Source of the DNA: an uncultured Clostridium sp. | GTDB lineage: Bacteria; Bacillota; Clostridia; TANB77; CAG-508 | DNA: 64,000 nucleotides | Direction of reading: 5' to 3' | NCBI GenBank assembly: GCA_900553015.1 | Contig: USBY01000006.1 | Location: 37,586 to 101,585 of the forward strand | Shown: positions 36,370 to 45,205 of the stretch, piece after piece | How positions within the stretch are numbered: position 1 is the stretch's first letter | Layout of the letters: every line of letters starts with the position of its first letter | The notes under the pieces: model-generated | Databases searched by the model: none | What the model saw: the letters and a program-made list of their open reading frames with translations, nothing else | Told to the model about the DNA's origin: nothing | Position numbers and translations under genes: made by a program

Positions 36370-37224
36370 ATGTGGGATGCAATTTTAGATAGTTTAATAG
36401 ATACCGTAAAGTTAATTCCATTTTTACTAATAACATATATAATAATGGAATTTATAGAACATAAAACTAGTCATAAAACTAAAGATGCTATTAAAAAATC
36501 CGGACATTTTGGTCCATTAATTGGTGGTATCTTAGGTGTTGTACCACAATGTGGTTTCTCTGCAGCAGCTTCTAGCTTATATTCAGCTAGAATTATTACT
36601 TTAGGTACATTGATTGCAGTATTTTTATCTACTTCTGATGAAATGTTGCCAATATTAATTTCTGAAGCAGTAGATGTAAGGATTATTCTTTCAATACTGG
36701 GAATTAAACTTGTTATAGCTGTTGTTGTTGGTTTTATCATTGACCTATTTTTTAGAAAGAAATTTGAAACTTCAGAAGATGAACCAGAAATTAAGGATTT
36801 ATGCGAGCATGAACATTGCCACTGTGAACATGGAATATTTAAGTCTGCTTTAAAACATACTATAAATATTACTTTATATATTTTTATAATATCTTTAGTT
36901 TTAAATATAATTATATATTTTATTGGAGAAGATAATTTAGCACATATTTTAAATTCTACACCAGTAATTGGACCTATTATCGCTTCATTAGTTGGATTAA
37001 TTCCTAATTGTGCATCATCTGTAATTATTACACAACTATATCTTTCTAACGTACTTAATTTTGCTACAATGATTGCAGGACTTCTTGTTAATACAGGTGT
37101 TGGATTATTAATTTTATTTAGAACTAATAAAGATTTAAAAGAAAATATTAAAATAACAGTATTGTTATTCGCAATTGGTGTTATTTTCGGAATTATATTT
37201 GATCTAATCGGATTTAACATATAA
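36370..37224 (+). CDS. ArsP_2-type polytopic metal exporter (putative manganese transporter)
   Basis: A 284-residue integral membrane protein. The start at 36370 has AGGAG at 36358; an earlier in-frame ATG lies upstream of the promoter region and is rejected. About eight spans fall into two related halves, each with a Pro-Xaa-Cys motif: GGILGVVPQCGFSAAASSLY (about 55) and SLVGLIPNCASSVIITQLY (about 210). A His/Cys-rich cytoplasmic loop, CEHEHCHCEHG, lies between the halves and probably binds metal. The layout fits the ArsP_2 / putative 10-TM heavy-metal exporter family. The substrate is uncertain. The gene is alone. Confidence 0.8.
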   Translation: MWDAILDSLIDTVKLIPFLLITYIIMEFIEHKTSHKTKDAIKKSGHFGPLIGGILGVVPQCGFSAAASSLYSARIITLGTLIAVFLSTSDEMLPILISEAVDVRIILSILGIKLVIAVVVGFIIDLFFRKKFETSEDEPEIKDLCEHEHCHCEHGIFKSALKHTINITLYIFIISLVLNIIIYFIGEDNLAHILNSTPVIGPIIASLVGLIPNCASSVIITQLYLSNVLNFATMIAGLLVNTGVGLLILFRTNKDLKENIKITVLLFAIGVIFGIIFDLIGFNI

Positions 37225-37231
37225 TTAAATC

Positions 37232-37272
37232 AAAAAGAGATTACTACATATAAACATAGTAATCTCTTTTTT
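37232..37272. terminator. Bidirectional terminator between the exporter and pflA
   Basis: A 15-bp stem (37232-37246 with 37257-37271; arm AAAAAGAGATTACTA) with T runs on both strands. Confidence 0.9.
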
Positions 37273-37282
37273 GTTTATAATT

Positions 37283-38002
37283 TTATATTCCTAATATCTC
37301 TTTTGCTCTTTTTACATCATCATTTGTTGGCACTTTTACATTTTCAAATTCATATGGAACATTTAATTCTTCCCATTTAAATTTTCCTAAATTATGATAT
37401 GGTAAAATTTCTACTTTAGTAACAGTTTTTAATGATTCTATAAATTCTTTTAATTTTATTAAATCTTCTTCTTTATCTGTATAACCAGGAATTAAAACTT
37501 GTCTTATCCACATTTCTTTCCCATGTTCACTTAAGTACTTTGCAAATTCTAATTCATATTTATTAGAAACTCCCACTAAATCTTTACAGATATCATCATT
37601 TATACATTTAATATCTAATAAGAATAAATCAGTAAGCTCAATTACTTCTTTAATTTTATCTGTAATAGGTAGATTTCCAGAAGTATCAACTGCTACTTTT
37701 ATGTTTCTTTTCTTCATTTCTTTAAATAATGTAATTAACGCATCTGGTTGAAGAAGTGGCTCCCCACCACTTACTGTTATTCCTCCATCTGCTTGCATAT
37801 ATGCTGTATATCTTTCAATTTTTTTAACCACGTCATCTATGTCATAGATAGTACCAGAATTTACATCCCAAGTATCACGATTTTGGCAATATTTACATCT
37901 CAAATTACATCCTTGTGTAAATATTACAAATCTTATTCCTGGTCCATCAACTGCTCCTAATGTCTCAAAAGAATGTATTCTCATTTGACTTTTTACGTCC
38001 AT
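37283..38002 (-). CDS. pflA: Pyruvate formate-lyase activating enzyme
   Basis: A 239-residue radical SAM enzyme that installs the glycyl radical on PflB. The cluster motif is CNLRCKYC (C-x3-C-x2-C), preceded by the family signature DGPGIRFVIFTQG; SGGEPLLQ and the WIRQVLIPGYTD strand follow. The start at 38002 is chosen because TTGGAGG precedes it; an ATG 27 bases upstream has no site. It lies downstream of pflB on the same strand with a GGGACGTTCC repeat in the 92-base gap, which could uncouple expression of the two genes. Confidence 0.95.
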   Translation of the reverse strand: MDVKSQMRIHSFETLGAVDGPGIRFVIFTQGCNLRCKYCQNRDTWDVNSGTIYDIDDVVKKIERYTAYMQADGGITVSGGEPLLQPDALITLFKEMKKRNIKVAVDTSGNLPITDKIKEVIELTDLFLLDIKCINDDICKDLVGVSNKYELEFAKYLSEHGKEMWIRQVLIPGYTDKEEDLIKLKEFIESLKTVTKVEILPYHNLGKFKWEELNVPYEFENVKVPTNDDVKRAKEILGI

Positions 38003-38035
38003 AATAATCCTCCAAATTATTTTTTGCATAAATAT

Positions 38036-38087
38036 AGGGATTTTAGGAACGTCCCCAAATCCCTAAAAGGACTGCCCCGAATCCCTA
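38036..38087. repeat. GGGACGTTCC-type repeat between pflB and pflA
   Basis: AGGGATTTTAGGAACGTCCC, then CAAATCCCT closes the stem, and a degenerate second copy (GGACTGCCCCGAATCCC) follows. Confidence 0.8.
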
Positions 38088-38094
38088 TCCTTAA

Positions 38095-40338
38095 CTATAT
38101 TCTTTCATGAATAGTTCTGTTTATAACATCTAATTGTTGTTCTCTTGTAAGTTTTATAAAGTTAACTGCATATCCAGAAACACGAACTGTTAATTGTGGG
38201 TATTTTTCTGGATGTTCCATTGCATCTTCTAATAAAGCTCTATCAAAAACATTTACATTTATATGATGTCCTGTTTTTATAAAATATCCTTGTAACATAC
38301 TTACCATATTTGTAATTTGTGTTTCTCTGTCTTTTCCTAATGTTCCTGGTGTAATTGCAAATGTATATGAAATACCATCTTCTGAATATTCATATGGTAA
38401 TTTTGCAATAGTGTTCATAGAAGCTAATGCTCCATTTGTATCTCTTCCATGTAATGGGTTTGCTCCTGGTCCAAATGGCTCTCCAGCTCTTCTTCCATCC
38501 GGTGTATTTCCTGTTGCTTTACCATAAACAACATTTGATGTAATTGTTAATATAGATAATGTATGTTTAGAATGTCTATATGTTATATGTTTTTGTAATT
38601 TTCTTTCAAATGTTTTTACTAATTCTACTGCTATATTATCTACTCTGTCATCATCATTTCCGTATTTTGGGAAATCTCCTTCAACTTCATAGTTTACTGC
38701 TAAGCCTGTTTCATCTCTTATTACTTTTACTTTAGCATATTTTATAGCAGAAAGAGAATCTGCAACAACTGATAATCCAGCGATTCCACATGCCATTGTT
38801 CTTAAGATATCTTCTTCTCTATCATGTAATGCCATTTCTAAAGCTTCATAAGAATATTTATCATGCATATAGTGAATAGCATTTAATGCTTTAATATATA
38901 TTTTTGCAACATAATCCATCATTTGGTCAAATTTTTCCATAACTTCATCATAATCTAAATATTCTGATGTTATTGGTGCAAATTTAGGTGTTACTTGTTT
39001 TCCAGATTTTTCATCTCTTCCACCATTTATTGCATATAATAAAGTTTTTGCTAAGTTTGCTCTTGCTCCGAAGAATTGCATTTGTTTTCCTATCTTCATT
39101 GCAGAAACACAACAAGCTATACCATAATCATCTCCAAGTGTAATTCTCATTAAGTCATCATTTTCATATTGAATAGAAGATGTATCAATTGATATTTTTG
39201 CACAATATCTTTTAAATGGTTCTGGTAAATTCTTTGACCATAATACTGTTAAGTTTGGTTCTGGTGCTGCTCCTAAGTTTTCTAATGTGTGTAATACTCT
39301 ATAAGAATTCTTTGTAACTAATGTTCTACCATCAATTCCCATTCCTCCGATGCTTTCTGTTACCCAAACTGGGTCTCCACTGAATAATTCGTTGTATTCA
39401 GGTGCTCTTAAGAATCTAACTAATCTTAATTTTATTATAAACTGATCCATTAAAGATTGTGCTTCTTCTTCTGTTATAACTCCATTATCTAAATCTCTTT
39501 GGATATATATGTCTAAGAATGTTGATGTTCTTCCTAAACTCATTGCTGCACCGTTTTGATCTTTGATTGCAGCTAAATATGCAAAATATAACCATTGAAT
39601 TGCTTCTTTAGCATTAGAAGCTGGTTCAGATATATCGAATCCATAAGAATTTGCCATTTCTTTTAATTGTTTTAATGCAACAATTTGATCAGCAACTTCT
39701 TCTCTTTGTCTTATAATTTCTTCTGTAAATTCATCTGTATTTAAAGATGTATCCATTAATAATTGCTTATCTGCTATTAATGCATCTACACCATATAAAG
39801 CAACTCTTCTATAATCTCCTATAATTCTTCCTCTTCCGTAACCATCAGGAAGTCCTGTTAATAAGTGTGAACTTCTTGCTGCTCTGATATCTTTTGTATA
39901 TACTTGGAATACTCCATCATTGTGTGTTTTTCTTAAGTTGTGATAAATATATTCAACCTCATCATCAACTTTATATCCATAACTTTCTGCTGATTTTTCT
40001 ACAATTCTAATACCACCATTTGGCATTATAGCTCTTTTTAATGGTGCATCTGTTTGAAGTCCTACGATTTCTTCTAAGTCTTTATCTATATAACCTGGTG
40101 CATATGCATTTATTCTAGAAGGTGTTTTACAATCTGCATCTAAAACTCCTTTTTCTCTTTCTTCTTTATATAAATCTAATACCTTGTCCCATAATTTTTT
40201 TGACTTGTCTGAAACTCCTTTTAAAAAGTTTTCATCTCCTTCATATGGAGTATAGTTAGCTTGAATAAAGCCTCTTACGTCTATTTCTTTAGTCCATTCT
40301 CCATCTTCTTTAAAACCTTCCCATTGTTTGAATTTCAT
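38095..40338 (-). CDS. pflB: Formate C-acetyltransferase (pyruvate formate-lyase)
   Basis: A full-length 747-residue glycyl radical enzyme that converts pyruvate and CoA to acetyl-CoA and formate. The paired catalytic cysteines are seen in GIACCVSAMKIG (about residue 408), and the glycyl radical loop near the C-terminus reads VRVSGYAVNF. The N-terminus WEGFKEDGEWTKEIDVR is typical. AGGAGG precedes the ATG. It heads the pflB-pflA pair, showing mixed-acid type anaerobic fermentation. A promoter with an inverted repeat operator lies upstream, next to a divergent XRE regulator. Confidence 0.98.
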   Translation of the reverse strand: MKFKQWEGFKEDGEWTKEIDVRGFIQANYTPYEGDENFLKGVSDKSKKLWDKVLDLYKEEREKGVLDADCKTPSRINAYAPGYIDKDLEEIVGLQTDAPLKRAIMPNGGIRIVEKSAESYGYKVDDEVEYIYHNLRKTHNDGVFQVYTKDIRAARSSHLLTGLPDGYGRGRIIGDYRRVALYGVDALIADKQLLMDTSLNTDEFTEEIIRQREEVADQIVALKQLKEMANSYGFDISEPASNAKEAIQWLYFAYLAAIKDQNGAAMSLGRTSTFLDIYIQRDLDNGVITEEEAQSLMDQFIIKLRLVRFLRAPEYNELFSGDPVWVTESIGGMGIDGRTLVTKNSYRVLHTLENLGAAPEPNLTVLWSKNLPEPFKRYCAKISIDTSSIQYENDDLMRITLGDDYGIACCVSAMKIGKQMQFFGARANLAKTLLYAINGGRDEKSGKQVTPKFAPITSEYLDYDEVMEKFDQMMDYVAKIYIKALNAIHYMHDKYSYEALEMALHDREEDILRTMACGIAGLSVVADSLSAIKYAKVKVIRDETGLAVNYEVEGDFPKYGNDDDRVDNIAVELVKTFERKLQKHITYRHSKHTLSILTITSNVVYGKATGNTPDGRRAGEPFGPGANPLHGRDTNGALASMNTIAKLPYEYSEDGISYTFAITPGTLGKDRETQITNMVSMLQGYFIKTGHHINVNVFDRALLEDAMEHPEKYPQLTVRVSGYAVNFIKLTREQQLDVINRTIHERI

Positions 40339-40384
40339 AACATACCTCCTGATATATTTTTGCCTATTTTTAGGCTCCTATATC

Positions 40385-40413
40385 ATCATAACATAAGTGA
40401 TAATAGTTATCAA
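40385..40413 (-). promoter_or_regulatory. pflB promoter with overlapping inverted-repeat operator
   Basis: On the minus strand TTGATA (40408-40413), a 17-base spacer and TATGAT (40385-40390). The palindrome TGATAA-tag-TTATCA (40398-40412) covers the -35 box and part of the spacer, a position expected for a repressor such as the divergent XRE protein or a redox regulator. Confidence 0.6.
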
Positions 40414-40558
40414 TAAATTTCATTAAAATTTCAGAATAATTTATCGTAATTTTGTAAAAAATATTATCAATTTATTAGTTAATATTTACTTTATAGTTTC
40501 TTCTAGCGAATTTATTTAAATGCTATATTGAGTTTACAAAATGATTAGGAGGAGCACT

Positions 40559-40888
40559 ATGGCTTTAGATTATTCTATAATTGGTGAAAGATTAAAAAGA
40601 GCAAGACTTGCCAAAAATATGACTCAAGAAAATTTAGCAGAACAACTAGATGTTTCTGTTGCTTTCTTAAGTAGAGTTGAACGTGGTCATTCTCACTTAA
40701 ATTTAAATAGATTAACTCAAGTTTGTGAATTATTAGACGTTTCAGAAGGTTATATTTTGTCTGGAAGCTCAGAAAATTCAGAATCATACTTAGAAGAAGA
40801 TTTCAAAAAACTTTTAGCAAAATGTTCTCCTGAAAAACAAAGACTTATTTATAATATTGCCAAAACAATAGCCGAAGATGAGAATTAA
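40559..40888 (+). CDS. XRE-family transcriptional regulator next to pflB
   Basis: A 109-residue protein with an N-terminal helix-turn-helix (about 8-62; RLKRARLAKNMTQENLAEQ and VSVAFLSRVERGHSHLN) and a short helical C-terminus. The start at 40559 has AGGAGGAG directly upstream. It is divergent from pflB, and the intergenic region holds the palindromic operator, so control of pflB or of itself is plausible but not shown. It abuts the convergent rqcP gene with no spacer. Confidence 0.85.
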   Translation: MALDYSIIGERLKRARLAKNMTQENLAEQLDVSVAFLSRVERGHSHLNLNRLTQVCELLDVSEGYILSGSSENSESYLEEDFKKLLAKCSPEKQRLIYNIAKTIAEDEN

Positions 40889-41125
40889 TTATAATAATTC
40901 TATCATCTCCGGCATATTTTTTCCTTGTGTTTTTGGAATTTCTATAATCCTAAATTTAGATATCTTCTCTCCAAATTTTATTTCGACTATATCCCCTATT
41001 TTTACTTCATAACTTGGCTTTACTTGTTTTTCATTTACAAATATTCTTCCTTTATCAGCCATTTCATTTGCTATTGTTCTTCTTTTTATAACTCTTGCTA
41101 CTTTTAAAAATTTATCTATTCTCAT
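40889..41125 (-). CDS. rqcP: S4-domain RNA-binding protein RqcP (YabO-like)
   Basis: A 78-residue S4 domain protein (MRIDKFLKVARVIKRRTIAN, GRIFVNEKQVKPSYEVKIGD) of the RqcP/Hsp15 family. The family rescues stalled 50S subunits by helping RqcH add alanine tails. Length and order match B. subtilis YabO/RqcP. The RqcH partner is not in the window. Confidence 0.88.
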   Translation of the reverse strand: MRIDKFLKVARVIKRRTIANEMADKGRIFVNEKQVKPSYEVKIGDIVEIKFGEKISKFRIIEIPKTQGKNMPEMIELL

Positions 41126-41139
41126 AAAAAACTCCTCAT

Positions 41140-41610
41140 CTATCTCCTTCTATAACATCCACAGAATGTTCCAGAATTATTTTGATTATTATTGTTATTA
41201 TTATTTGAATCTAGTACTCTTACTCTTCCATTTACAGTTAATACTTGATTATTATCTTCATTATTGTTTCCATTATTGCAATTATTATCACAATTATCAT
41301 CACAATTATTATTGCAAACATTACTACAATTTCTTATATTGCGAATAAACCTACAAATAAATTTACTAATCCATGCGGCTAAGAAAGATAATATTGTATA
41401 TATTACCGTTAAAATAAAAAATATTGTACTAGAAAATATAACCGCAATTAATAATAATATGGAAAATATTATTGCTGCAACAAGTATTGGACAATCTAAA
41501 AGTTTTTCCAATGCTATTGATATTACTATTACAGCAAGTGGTATTGCAAAAAATATTAATAAAACATTCATAATATATTTCAATCCTTTCATACTTCCTC
41601 TAGAAGCCAT
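41140..41610 (-). CDS. Membrane protein with Cys/Asn-rich cytoplasmic tail
   Basis: A 156-residue protein with two or three hydrophobic segments (about 15-33, 40-62, 63-85), then a tail of about 60 residues with spaced cysteines (CSNVCNNNCDDNCDNNC), an Asn-repeat region and a terminal CGCYRRR. The regular C-x3-C pattern suggests metal binding or disulfide cross-linking. No family is recognised. The start is uncertain, since the first ATG has a poor binding site and internal ATGs (residues 7 and 14) are possible. It lies between rqcP and truA. Confidence 0.5.
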   Translation of the reverse strand: MASRGSMKGLKYIMNVLLIFFAIPLAVIVISIALEKLLDCPILVAAIIFSILLLIAVIFSSTIFFILTVIYTILSFLAAWISKFICRFIRNIRNCSNVCNNNCDDNCDNNCNNGNNNEDNNQVLTVNGRVRVLDSNNNNNNNQNNSGTFCGCYRRR

Positions 41611-41674
41611 GTATAGAGAATTTTTCTTTTCCCTTTTTCTTTATATATATTATGAATGTTTATTTATTTTGTTA

Positions 41675-42412
41675 CTAATTATAGTTAACTTCTACTAAAT
41701 ATAATCCATAAGGTGGTAACGTTTTACCCGCTTTTTGTCTATCTTTTGATTCAATTATTTCCGTTATTTCTTCAGGTTTTATTTTTCCCAAACCAACCTC
41801 TACTAATGTTCCAGCTATTATTCTTACCATATTGTATAAAAATCCATTACCAGTTAATTCTATAGCGATTCGCTCATTATCTTTAATAACCTTAGCTGAA
41901 TATATTGTTCTTACACTACTTTTGCTACTTGTACCACTTGCTTTAAAACCTGCAAAATCATGCTCTCCAACAAAGTAATTTGCTGCTTCTTGCATCTTAT
42001 TTACATCTAATGGCATTTTTATATTATATTCTAAATTTCTATAAATTGCACTTCCTGTTTCAGAATTATTAATTACATATCTATATGTCTTTTGTTTGCA
42101 ATTATATCTACTATGAAATCTATCTGGAACTTCTTCCGCTTTTTTTATAACAATAGATTTTTTCAATCTAGAGTTTATAGCTATTGCAAATTTTTCTATC
42201 GGAATAGTAGAATTAGTTCTAAAATTTGCAACTTGTCCTAGCGCATGTACTCCTGCATCTGTTCTTCCAGAACCTATAAGTTCTATCTCTTCTTTTGTTA
42301 TATCGGAAATAACCTTTTCTATAGTACCTTGTATATTTAATTTATTTGGTTGCTTTTGCCAACCATTAAATTCTTTTCCATCATATTCTATAGTTAATTT
42401 GATATTTCTCAT
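41675..42412 (-). CDS. truA: tRNA pseudouridine synthase A
   Basis: A 245-residue TruA that modifies uridines 38-40 of tRNA anticodon arms. The catalytic Asp is in GSGRTDAGVHALGQVANF (about residue 52). Other signatures are YDGKEFNGWQKQP, SRYNCKQKTYRY and GNGFLYNMVRIIAGTL. The start overlaps the recR stop by 4 bases (ATGA), indicating translational coupling. Confidence 0.95.
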   Translation of the reverse strand: MRNIKLTIEYDGKEFNGWQKQPNKLNIQGTIEKVISDITKEEIELIGSGRTDAGVHALGQVANFRTNSTIPIEKFAIAINSRLKKSIVIKKAEEVPDRFHSRYNCKQKTYRYVINNSETGSAIYRNLEYNIKMPLDVNKMQEAANYFVGEHDFAGFKASGTSSKSSVRTIYSAKVIKDNERIAIELTGNGFLYNMVRIIAGTLVEVGLGKIKPEEITEIIESKDRQKAGKTLPPYGLYLVEVNYN

Positions 42413-43008
42413 ATTTCCATACGTCCTTCTAAAGCTTGTAACAAAGTAATTTCATCTGTATATTCTAGGTCTCCACCTATTGGAATTCCTCTTGCAATTC
42501 TTGTAACTTTAATTCCTAATGGTTTTATTAACTTAGACAAATACATAGCTGTTGCTTCCCCTTCTACTCTTGGATTTGTTGCTAAAATTACTTCTTTTAC
42601 TTCTCCAGTTTGTAATCTTGTTAAAAGCTCTTTTATTTTTATATCATCAGGTCCTACACCATTCATTGGTGAAATCGAACCATGTAAAACATGGTAAACT
42701 CCTTTGTACTCATGTGTTTTTTCCATAGCAATAATGTCTTTAACATCTTCTACAACACAAATAGTTGATTTATCTCTTTTTGGATTTGCACAAATAAAAC
42801 ATGGGTCAGTATCAGAAATATTAAAACATACAGAGCAATACTTTAAATTTTTTCTTGCTTCTTGTATAGATTTTACAAATTCCTCTGCGACTTCATCACT
42901 GCAATTTAGCATATAAAAAGCAAGTCTTGTCGCTGTTTTATTTCCAATACTAGGTAATCTTTCAAAATTTTCTATTAATTTTTCTATTGATGGTGAATAT
43001 ATAGACAT
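42409..43008 (-). CDS. recR: Recombination mediator RecR
   Basis: A 199-residue RecR of the RecFOR pathway. It has an N-terminal helix-hairpin-helix (LPSIGNKTATRLAFYML), a zinc finger (CSVCFNISDTDPCFIC) and a Toprim domain (about 80-175; CVVEDVKDIIAMEKTHEYKG split, VILATNPRVEGEAT). It forms a ring that loads RecA with RecO. It follows ybaB by 9 bases in the conserved dnaX-ybaB-recR order. Confidence 0.96.
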   Translation of the reverse strand: MSIYSPSIEKLIENFERLPSIGNKTATRLAFYMLNCSDEVAEEFVKSIQEARKNLKYCSVCFNISDTDPCFICANPKRDKSTICVVEDVKDIIAMEKTHEYKGVYHVLHGSISPMNGVGPDDIKIKELLTRLQTGEVKEVILATNPRVEGEATAMYLSKLIKPLGIKVTRIARGIPIGGDLEYTDEITLLQALEGRMEI

Positions 43009-43017
43009 TTTTACTCC

Positions 43018-43362
43018 TTACATTATTCCTGGTATATTAAATTTTCCCATTTGTTGTTCTGTTGCACTATCCACTTTACTTAACGCATCATTTACACATG
43101 TTATAATTAAATCTTGTAACATTTCTACATCATCTGGATCTACTATATCTTTATTTAATTTTATTTCTTTAATAACTTTCTTTCCGCTTACTTTTACAGT
43201 TATGGCTCCTCCACCAGCTGTACTTTCAAATTCTTTGGCAGCTATTTCTGTTTGTGTCTTCTCCAAATCTGCTTGCATTTTTTTTGCTTCTTTCATTAAA
43301 TTATTTAGGTTCATTCCTCCGAATCCACCCATTCCTCCTGGAAATCCTCCACGTCTTCCCAT
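43018..43362 (-). CDS. YbaB/EbfC nucleoid-associated protein
   Basis: A 114-residue YbaB/EbfC family DNA-binding protein. A Gly/Met-rich start (MGRRGGFPGGMGGFGG) is followed by a coiled helix (LMKEAKKMQADLEKTQTEI) and the beta core GGGAITVKVSGKKVIKEIKL. It lies between dnaX and recR as in most Firmicutes. AGGAGG precedes the ATG. Confidence 0.93.
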   Translation of the reverse strand: MGRRGGFPGGMGGFGGMNLNNLMKEAKKMQADLEKTQTEIAAKEFESTAGGGAITVKVSGKKVIKEIKLNKDIVDPDDVEMLQDLIITCVNDALSKVDSATEQQMGKFNIPGIM

Positions 43363-43379
43363 AATTATACCTCCTAATT

Positions 43380-44999
43380 TTATTCTATTATATCTATTGG
43401 AATATCTAAACCTTCTACTAAATTCTCGAATTCTGATTTTGTTGGTTTAGCTTCCACATGATTATCTATTAATTTTACTTTCATTTCTTTTCCAAAAGCC
43501 ATTGATACTTCTTTAGTTATGGCTTGCATATTTTCTGGTTTTTCTAAAATTCCTTTTGCTAGTGGCTTTAGTCCATTATTAAAATTAATTCCTACTGTCA
43601 TATCATTTATTTCGGAAATATTTGTATTTAATAAATTCGTATATAGCCCCATTTTTCCTTCGGTTTTAAATTTTCCAACAATGTCTTTCCAAAATGCATT
43701 ATTTTTTAATTCTTCGGGAGTTAATGATTTTCTTTCTACTTTCTTAACTGCTGTAGATTCTTTTCTTACTTCTGTATTGCTTCCATTAACAATTCTATTC
43801 TTTCCAACTTGGCTTAAAAAACTTTCTATTTTAAATAATCTTCTTTGTAATTCTTGTAAATCATTATTATTTATATTTTGACTATTTGGAATATCTGCAG
43901 GAATTTGCATTACATTTCCTTTATTTGAATCACATAGTTTTATAAATCCTGCTTCTAACATTATTGTCTTTTGAGAAGACCATTTCATATCATTTTCTAA
44001 ATCTGATAATTGATAAATCAAATGAACTAATTCTTCTTTGTTAGATTTATCTGCAAGTTCTTTCAACTTTTGTTTTTCTTCTTCACTATATATACCTGTT
44101 TCGCCTGTTACTTTATATAATAAAACATCTTTTACATATTTTATTACTTCCCATAAAAAGTTATTTTGATCTTTTCCTTCATTAATTACGGTTTTTAGTG
44201 TTTTTAGGCAATCATCAATATTTTTTTCTAAAACACTGGTTACAATTTCTTCTATATAGCTTAACTTAGGTATTCCTACTAATTCTTTTACTTTATCTTC
44301 GCTTATCTCATTATCTCCATCTTGCAGACATCTTTCCAAAATACTTAATGCATCTCTCATTGCTCCTTCTGACAAAGAAGCTACAATTTTTAATGCATTT
44401 TCATCTGCATCTATTTTGCTAGATTCACATACAACTTTCAATCTTTTTACAATGTTTTCTAATGAGATTTTTTTAAAATCAAATCTTTGACATCTTGATA
44501 AAATAGTTGCTGGTAGTTTTTGAGGTTCTGTTGTTGCCAATATAAATTTAACATGTGCTGGTGGTTCTTCTAGTGTTTTTAGTAAAGCATTGAACGCACC
44601 CGTAGATAACATGTGAACCTCATCTATTATATATACTCTATATTTTGCAAGAGTTGGTAAGAAATTAACCTCGTCTCTTATAAGTCTTATATCCTCTACA
44701 CTATTATTTGATGCTGCATCCATTTCCACAATATCTGTTAAAGATCCTGAAAGTGCAGCTTTACATATTTCACATTCATTACATGGTTCTCCATTTTTTG
44801 GATTTAAACAATTTACTGCCCTTGCTAATATTTTAGCAGCTGAAGTTTTTCCTGTTCCTCTACATCCATTAAATAAATACGCATGCCCAACTCGTCCAGC
44901 TATTAATTGATTTTTTAATGTTTTAGTAATATGTTCTTGCCCCACAATTTCGTCAAAAGTTAAAGGTCTAAATTTTCTGTATAATGCTGTATATGCCAT
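43380..44999 (-). CDS. dnaX: DNA polymerase III subunit gamma/tau
   Basis: A 539-residue clamp-loader subunit. Walker A is FNGCRGTGKTSAAK (about 44), followed by the zinc module C-x8-C-x2-C-x2-C (CLNPKNGEPCNECEIC), Walker B VYIIDEVHML, a sensor-1 FILATTEP and SRC motif LSRCQRFDF. The C-terminal tau-specific region is shorter than in E. coli. The start at 44999 has AAAGGGAAG upstream; an ATG 57 bases further up lies inside the SRP RNA and is rejected. The mRNA leader is the SRP RNA itself. Confidence 0.96.
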   Translation of the reverse strand: MAYTALYRKFRPLTFDEIVGQEHITKTLKNQLIAGRVGHAYLFNGCRGTGKTSAAKILARAVNCLNPKNGEPCNECEICKAALSGSLTDIVEMDAASNNSVEDIRLIRDEVNFLPTLAKYRVYIIDEVHMLSTGAFNALLKTLEEPPAHVKFILATTEPQKLPATILSRCQRFDFKKISLENIVKRLKVVCESSKIDADENALKIVASLSEGAMRDALSILERCLQDGDNEISEDKVKELVGIPKLSYIEEIVTSVLEKNIDDCLKTLKTVINEGKDQNNFLWEVIKYVKDVLLYKVTGETGIYSEEEKQKLKELADKSNKEELVHLIYQLSDLENDMKWSSQKTIMLEAGFIKLCDSNKGNVMQIPADIPNSQNINNNDLQELQRRLFKIESFLSQVGKNRIVNGSNTEVRKESTAVKKVERKSLTPEELKNNAFWKDIVGKFKTEGKMGLYTNLLNTNISEINDMTVGINFNNGLKPLAKGILEKPENMQAITKEVSMAFGKEMKVKLIDNHVEAKPTKSEFENLVEGLDIPIDIIE

Positions 45000-45022
45000 T
45001 TTACCACTTCCCTTTAATTTAA

Positions 45023-45142
45023 GTTTAGCCTCTCTATGGAAAGCAATTACCCACATAAATACACTACTTATTGCTGCTTCCTTCCGGACCTGACAAGGTT
45101 CATAGCTTTTTATTGGGATTGCCCTCCATACAAAGGCTAAAC
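45023..45142 (-). ncRNA. ffs: Signal recognition particle RNA (small bacterial type)
   Basis: On the minus strand the universal SRP apical core CAGGTCCGGAAGGAAGCAGC is present. The flanks form a long helix: GTTTAGCC at the 5' side pairs with GGCTAAAC at the 3' side, then TATGGA with TCCATA and GCAAT with ATTGC, giving about 120 nt. It lies directly upstream of dnaX, as scr does in Bacillus subtilis. The 3' arm ends only 8-10 bases before the dnaX binding site and no terminator separates them. Confidence 0.93.
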
Positions 45143-45170
45143 ATTGTAACTTTATTTTATATCCGTTGTT

Positions 45171-45199
45171 ATTATATATGCTTTCTGTTATTTTAGCAA
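45171..45199 (-). promoter_or_regulatory. Promoter of SRP RNA / dnaX
   Basis: On the minus strand TTGCTA (45194-45199), a 17-base spacer and a perfect TATAAT (45171-45176). Confidence 0.8.
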
Positions 45200-45205
45200 G
45201 ACATT

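Noticed and set aside
41166..41300. Simple-sequence repeat of ATT-type units
   Set aside because: It is the coding sequence of the Asn-rich tail of the 41140-41610 gene.
45000..45056. N-terminal extension of DnaX
   Set aside because: It falls inside the SRP RNA; the conserved DnaX N-terminus (AYTALYRKFRP) begins at 44999.
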